From Achromobacter spanius (lineage in GTDB: Bacteria; Pseudomonadota; Gammaproteobacteria; Burkholderiales; Burkholderiaceae_B): 64,000 bases of DNA. The position numbers and the translations under genes are program-made. The stretch is taken from contig NZ_CP025030.1 in NCBI RefSeq assembly GCF_002812705.1, forward strand, positions 5,518,001 through 5,582,000, in the 5' to 3' direction. Of the stretch, positions 59,348-64,000 are shown in pieces. Below the pieces are notes generated by a model that saw only the letters and a program-made list of their open reading frames with translations, ran no database searches and had not been told where the DNA came from. Each line of letters opens with the position of its first letter. Position 1 is the stretch's first letter.

Positions 59348-60249
59348 GCGCAGGTTCCACTTCTTCCATGGGCGCCTTGCCGCCCCAGGCCATGGCCACG
59401 CCGCTTGCGCGCATTGCCGACCGGCTGCGCCGCGACCCCATTCTGCTGTTGTCGCTGCTGGCGGTGATCGCGATTGTGCTGACCGCGCTGTTCGCGCCGT
59501 GGCTGGCGCCGCACGACCCGTATTCCACCAACATGTCGATAGCGCGCAAGACGCCGGGCTGGGTGTCGTCCGACGGCATCACCTATCTGCTGGGCACCGA
59601 CGTGCAGGGCCGCGATATCCTGTCGCGCATCATCTACGGCATCCGCGCCACCCTGCTGCTGAGCGTGCTGGCGGTGATCGGCGGATCGGGCATCGGCGCC
59701 GTGCTGGGAATCCTCGCGGCCTACTACCGGCCTATGGAAGGCGTGATCATGCGCGTCGTGGACGTGCTGCTGTCGTTTCCCGCCATCCTGTTCGGCCTGA
59801 GCCTGTCGGCGCTGCTGGGCCCCGGCACCTTGGCGATGGTGCTGGCGCTGGGCGTGTCCGCCATCCCCGGCATGGCGCGCATCGCACGGGGTTCGGCCAT
59901 GGTGGTGATGAAGCAGGAATACATGGAAGCCGGCCATGCCATGGGCTTTGGCAATTTCTACCTGATCACGCGCTACCTGCTGCCGAACTGCTCGTCCATG
60001 CTGATGATCTACGCGACGCTGCAATTGGGCCACACAATCCTGCTGGGCTCGGTGCTGTCGTTCCTGGGCCTGGGCCCGCAGCCGCCCTTCGCCGAGCTGG
60101 GCAGCATGGCCGCCGACGGCCGCAAGTTCCTGCAGATCTTCCCGCACATTTCCACCATTCCCACGATGACGATCTTCTTCATCGTGCTGGCCTTCAATCT
60201 GCTGGGCGACAGCCTGCGCGACGCGCTGGATCCCAAGCTGCGCTTCTGA
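59344..60249 (+). CDS. Peptide-type ABC transporter permease (DppC-like)
   Basis: A 301-residue permease. AIVLTALFAPWLAPHDPYST is the N-terminal helix, LLGTDVQGRDILSRIIYGIR a diagnostic DppC motif, and MARIARGSAMVVMKQEYMEA the coupling loop, followed by GSVLSFLGLGPQPPFAELGS. Forms the pore with the DppB-like partner. Confidence 0.94.
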   Translation: MSAGSTSSMGALPPQAMATPLARIADRLRRDPILLLSLLAVIAIVLTALFAPWLAPHDPYSTNMSIARKTPGWVSSDGITYLLGTDVQGRDILSRIIYGIRATLLLSVLAVIGGSGIGAVLGILAAYYRPMEGVIMRVVDVLLSFPAILFGLSLSALLGPGTLAMVLALGVSAIPGMARIARGSAMVVMKQEYMEAGHAMGFGNFYLITRYLLPNCSSMLMIYATLQLGHTILLGSVLSFLGLGPQPPFAELGSMAADGRKFLQIFPHISTIPTMTIFFIVLAFNLLGDSLRDALDPKLRF

Positions 60250-60299
60250 ATCGCGCCTGACCACACAACACACCACATCACAACGGGGAAACCACCACC

Positions 60300-61877
60300 A
60301 TGAAGCTCATCAAAAGCCTGGCCGTCGCGCCCTTGGCGCTGACCTGCCTGCTGGCCGCGCCCACGCACGCCGTCGCACAATCCGACAAGACGGTGCTGAT
60401 CCTGCGCGAACTCGACACCGACAAGTACGACCCGCACCGCACCACGGCGCGCGGCGCGGCGGAAGTGCTGTTCATGGCCGCCGACACCATGGTGGGCCTG
60501 GACTACGACATGAAGACGCCGGTGCCTGCGCTGGCCAAGAGCTGGACGGTATCTCCCGACGGCCTGACCTACACCTTCGCGCTGCGTGACAACGTGACGT
60601 TCTGCAGTGGCCGGAAGATGACGGCCAAAGACGTGGTGGCCAGCTACGAACGTTGGCTGAACCCTGAAACCAAGGGCCTGGAGCGCTGGCGCGCCGGCCC
60701 GGTGGACAGCATCACGGCGCCCGACGACGTCACCGTGGTCTACAAGCTGAAGAAGCCCTACAACGAGCTGCTGCAGCAGATGGCGCATTACATGCACTCG
60801 GTCATCAATATCGACCAAGTCAAGGAACTGGGTCCGGACTACGGGGTCAAGGCCTTCGATGGCACCGGCCCGTACTGCTTCCAAAGCTGGTCGCCGCGCA
60901 ACGAAGTGGTGCTGACCAAGCACGCCGGCTACAACTGGGGCCCGTCGATCTACAAAGACCCGACGCCCAAGGTCGACAAGATCATCTGGAAGATCGTGCC
61001 CGAGGAAAGCACGCGCCTGACCGCCCTGCAAAGCGGCCAGGCAGACTTGTCGCGCTATCTGCCGCAATGGGCCATCAAGGACCTGAAGGCCGACAAGCGT
61101 CTGTTCGTGAGCCGCGCCGATCCGTTCTACTGGACGTTCTTCCTGGGCTTCAAGATCGACAAGCCCATGCTGACCGACGTGAACGTGCGCCGCGCCATCA
61201 ATCTGTCCATCAACCGCAAGGCGCTGACCGAAGCCATTACCTTCGGCGAAGCACAGCCCGCCACCAGCATGCTGGCCACCAACACGCCCGCCGGCAGCAA
61301 CGACGCCTACCGCTACGACCCCGCCGCCGCCAACAAGCTGCTGGATGAAGCCGGCTGGAAAAAGCAGTCCGACGGTTTCCGCTACAAGGACGGCCAGAAG
61401 CTGTCGCTGCTGCACTACGGCATCACCGGCTACTGGAAAGACATCATGGAAGCCGTGCAAGGCGACATGAAAAAGGTTGGCGTGGACCTGCGCGTGCAGT
61501 TGTTTGATTCGACGTCCGCCTGGGGCAAGCTGGCCACGCAGGAATTCGATGAATTCAGCATGAGCTTTGGCTACATGAGCACGGGTGAAGCGCTGAACAG
61601 CTACTTCCTGTCCACGAGCATCCCCACGCCCAACCGCATGAACTGGAAGGACGCCGACACCGACAAATGGCTGGCCGACGGCAGCGCGGCGCTGGACCCC
61701 AAGGAAGGCGACGCCATCCTGTCCAAGGCCTTGACCAAGATCTCGGACGGCGCCGCGTGGATCCCGCTGTACCACGACTCGCTCTACCTGGTGGGCGGCG
61801 TGCGCATGAAGCCGATGCGCGCGCACGGCATCTTTGGCGCCGCGGCCTATAAGGGCCTGGACATCGCGTTCAAGTAA
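60300..61877 (+). CDS. Peptide-type ABC transporter substrate-binding protein (family 5)
   Basis: A 525-residue periplasmic receptor. Signal peptide of about 27 residues (LTCLLAAPTHAVAQS), then DTDKYDPHRTTARGAAEVLF, ALAKSWTVSPDGLTYTFALR, FCSGRKMTAKDVVASYERWL and, in the C-terminal half, NVRRAINLSINRKALTEAIT, all hallmarks of the DppA/OppA family. With an amidohydrolase in the same operon the cargo may be a cyclic amide, N-acyl or heterocyclic compound rather than a peptide. Confidence 0.94.
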   Translation: MKLIKSLAVAPLALTCLLAAPTHAVAQSDKTVLILRELDTDKYDPHRTTARGAAEVLFMAADTMVGLDYDMKTPVPALAKSWTVSPDGLTYTFALRDNVTFCSGRKMTAKDVVASYERWLNPETKGLERWRAGPVDSITAPDDVTVVYKLKKPYNELLQQMAHYMHSVINIDQVKELGPDYGVKAFDGTGPYCFQSWSPRNEVVLTKHAGYNWGPSIYKDPTPKVDKIIWKIVPEESTRLTALQSGQADLSRYLPQWAIKDLKADKRLFVSRADPFYWTFFLGFKIDKPMLTDVNVRRAINLSINRKALTEAITFGEAQPATSMLATNTPAGSNDAYRYDPAAANKLLDEAGWKKQSDGFRYKDGQKLSLLHYGITGYWKDIMEAVQGDMKKVGVDLRVQLFDSTSAWGKLATQEFDEFSMSFGYMSTGEALNSYFLSTSIPTPNRMNWKDADTDKWLADGSAALDPKEGDAILSKALTKISDGAAWIPLYHDSLYLVGGVRMKPMRAHGIFGAAAYKGLDIAFK

Positions 61878-61960
61878 GCCTGCCGGCGGCGCGCCAATCA
61901 GCGTGCCGCCTTCCCTGCCATTTCCGCTTCATTTCTTTCATGCCGTACAGAGAGCCTGCC

Positions 61961-63415
61961 GTGAGCGACACCCCTCAAGCCCGTATTACCCATTTCAAGA
62001 ATCTGTCCACCCTGGTGGCCTGGGACGCGGACCTGGGTTCGCACGTCTATATCGAAAACGCCGATCTGGTGATGCGCGGCAACACCGTCATCCACGCCGG
62101 CACCGGCTATACGGGCCCGGCCGACAGCGTCGTGCCGGGTAGCGGCCTGATGGCCATGCCGGGCCTGGTCAACGTCCACACCCATCCGTCATCCGAACCC
62201 GGCAACCGCGGCCTGCTGGAAGAGTTGGGCAGCGACAAGCTCGGCCAAAGCTCGCTGTACGAATACATGCCCGTGTTCCGCATGGGTATTGAAACCGCGC
62301 AATATTCCAACCAGGTCGCCGTGTCCGAGATGCTGCTGTCGGGCGTGACCACCTTTGTCGATATGTCGCTGCCGCGTCCGGGCTGGGCCGACGTGGTGGC
62401 GGGCACCGGCATCCGGGGCGTGCTGGGCCCGATGTTCCGCTCGGCCGCCTGGCGCACCACCGACGGCCACTCGGTGGAATACACCTGGGACGAGGCCGCC
62501 GCCGTCAAATCCTTTGAAGCCGCGCTGGACGTGGTGGACAGCGCCGTCAAGCACCCCAGCGGCCGCCTGTCCGCCATGCTGTGCCCGTCGCAGGTGGATA
62601 CCTGCTCGCCCGAACTCTTGAAAGAGGCGCACGCCGCCGCGCGGCGCCTGGGCATACCCATGCAGATCCACGCCGCGCAAAGCGTGGTGGAATTTTCCGA
62701 GATGACGCGCCGCCACGGCCGCACGCCCATCGAATGGCTGGACGACCAGGGCCTGCTTGACCCGGACCTGATCATCGGCCACGGCATTTTCCTGAACGAC
62801 CATCGCACGCTGTACTGGCCGCATGCCGATGACTTCGGCCTGCTGCAACGCTCGGGCGCGCATGTGGCGCACTGTCCCACCGTGTTCGTGCGCCGTGGCA
62901 TCGCGCTGACATTCCTGGGCCGTTACCTGCGTGCCGGCATCAACGTGGGCCTGGGCACCGACACCTTCCCGCACAACATGCTGGATGAGATGCGCCTGGC
63001 CTGCTATGTGGCTCGCCTGCAAGCCGGCCATTTCCGCGCGGCGTCCACCGAAGAGGTGTTCAACGCCGCCACGGTGAATGGCGCCAAGATGCTGGGCCGC
63101 GACGACATCGGTCGCATCGCGGTGGGCGGCAAAGCCGACTTTTCGCTGGTCGACCTGTCGCACCCCTACATGCGCCCCGGCCGCGAGCCGCTGCGCAGCC
63201 TGATCTATTCGGCCGGTGACCGCGCCATTCGCGATGTGTATGTGGACGGCGAACAAGTGGTCAAGAACGGCCAACTGCTGACCATCGATATCGAACACTG
63301 CATGCAGGAAGTGGAACGCGCCCAGGCGCAGACCATTGCAACAGTGTCGCAGCGCGACTATGCGGGCCGCGACATCGACGCCATGTCGCCGCGCGTGTTC
63401 CCCAGCCGCGCCTAA
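61961..63415 (+). CDS. Amidohydrolase (TrzN/AtzA/chlorohydrolase-like)
   Basis: A 484-residue metal-dependent hydrolase. Metal ligands: [20 protein letters not shown] (His-x-His), [14 protein letters not shown] (His), [14 protein letters not shown] (His) and [18 protein letters not shown] (Asp). The family includes deaminases and dechlorinases of triazines and cytosine-like rings. GTG 61961, with AGAGAG upstream, is preferred; ATG 61940 has no ribosome site. It lies between the receptor and the transporter ATPase, so it probably acts on the imported compound. Confidence 0.9.
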   Translation: MSDTPQARITHFKNLSTLVAWDADLGSHVYIENADLVMRGNTVIHAGTGYTGPADSVVPGSGLMAMPGLVNVHTHPSSEPGNRGLLEELGSDKLGQSSLYEYMPVFRMGIETAQYSNQVAVSEMLLSGVTTFVDMSLPRPGWADVVAGTGIRGVLGPMFRSAAWRTTDGHSVEYTWDEAAAVKSFEAALDVVDSAVKHPSGRLSAMLCPSQVDTCSPELLKEAHAAARRLGIPMQIHAAQSVVEFSEMTRRHGRTPIEWLDDQGLLDPDLIIGHGIFLNDHRTLYWPHADDFGLLQRSGAHVAHCPTVFVRRGIALTFLGRYLRAGINVGLGTDTFPHNMLDEMRLACYVARLQAGHFRAASTEEVFNAATVNGAKMLGRDDIGRIAVGGKADFSLVDLSHPYMRPGREPLRSLIYSAGDRAIRDVYVDGEQVVKNGQLLTIDIEHCMQEVERAQAQTIATVSQRDYAGRDIDAMSPRVFPSRA

Positions 63416-63427
63416 CGGAGAGTTTTG

Positions 63428-64000
<573 letters not shown>

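Noticed and set aside
60009..61826. Long minus-strand frame (605 codons) opposite the family 5 receptor
   Set aside because: No domain features and directly antisense to a well-conserved receptor and permease.

Overview
The window is GC-rich DNA that looks like the chromosome of an Alcaligenaceae betaproteobacterium (Achromobacter/Bordetella type). The signs are three Bug-type (TctC-like) tricarboxylate receptors without matching permeases, many small catabolic operons each paired with its own IclR, LysR or MarR regulator, and heavy use of ATGA stop/start overlaps. Most of it is a catabolic and transport region; the accessory stretches are 27.9-31.7 kb, 39.9-40.7 kb and 45.1-48.6 kb.

Layout. 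0-4.6 kb: a LysR regulator (cut by the left edge) divergent from an operon for a carboxymuconolactone decarboxylase-family protein, an aldehyde dehydrogenase, a 3-hydroxyisobutyrate dehydrogenase-family enzyme and a Bug receptor. 4.6-10.4 kb: a periplasmic aldehyde oxidoreductase operon (paoABC plus the XdhC-type chaperone paoD), with a MocA-like cofactor cytidylyltransferase divergent from it. 10.5-15.5 kb: Bug receptor, ADP-forming acyl-CoA synthetase and enoyl-CoA hydratase opposite an IclR regulator. 16-18 kb: a twin-arginine amidohydrolase and a small lipoprotein. 18-27.8 kb: an orphan DctP receptor with its IclR, then a second IclR facing a DctP-AroQ-DctQ-DctM-PcaH-PcaG-PcaB operon, which couples TRAP uptake to a divergent type II dehydroquinase and protocatechuate 3,4-cleavage. 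27.9-31.4 kb: a frameshifted hicA with intact hicB, a cold-shock protein, and small membrane and secreted proteins.

31.7-39.9 kb is a CoA-thioester pathway: nitronate monooxygenase, Bug receptor, CaiB/BaiF transferase, two crotonases, an HMG-CoA-lyase-family protein lacking the usual cysteine, an acyl-CoA ligase and a MarR regulator. The same 15-bp palindrome (GTTGATT-A-AATCAAC and variants) sits in front of three of its transcription units. 40-45 kb has a duplicated-repeat secreted protein, an IS30-like fragment and a FecI/FecR/TonB-receptor iron system with a Fur box. 45.1-48.6 kb is an AT-richer island of orphan genes (a possible HhH DNA glycosylase-like protein, a GIY-YIG-like nuclease, a multi-CxxC protein) ending at the 3' end of tRNA-Arg(TCT). 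48.7-58 kb is an L-pipecolate/lysine module (XRE-cupin regulator, amaA-like oxidase, polar amino acid ABC transporter, amaB-like dehydrogenase), with pldA and an ornithine cyclodeaminase/mu-crystallin-family reductase nearby. 58.3-64 kb is a peptide-type ABC transporter operon with an amidohydrolase, running off the right edge.

The strongest leads are the palindrome-marked CoA pathway with its unusual lyase, the tRNA-linked orphan island, the hicA frameshift that fuses toxin and antitoxin frames, and a paralogue that lost exactly one internal 258-bp repeat. All functional calls are from reading the sequence; no database search was run.
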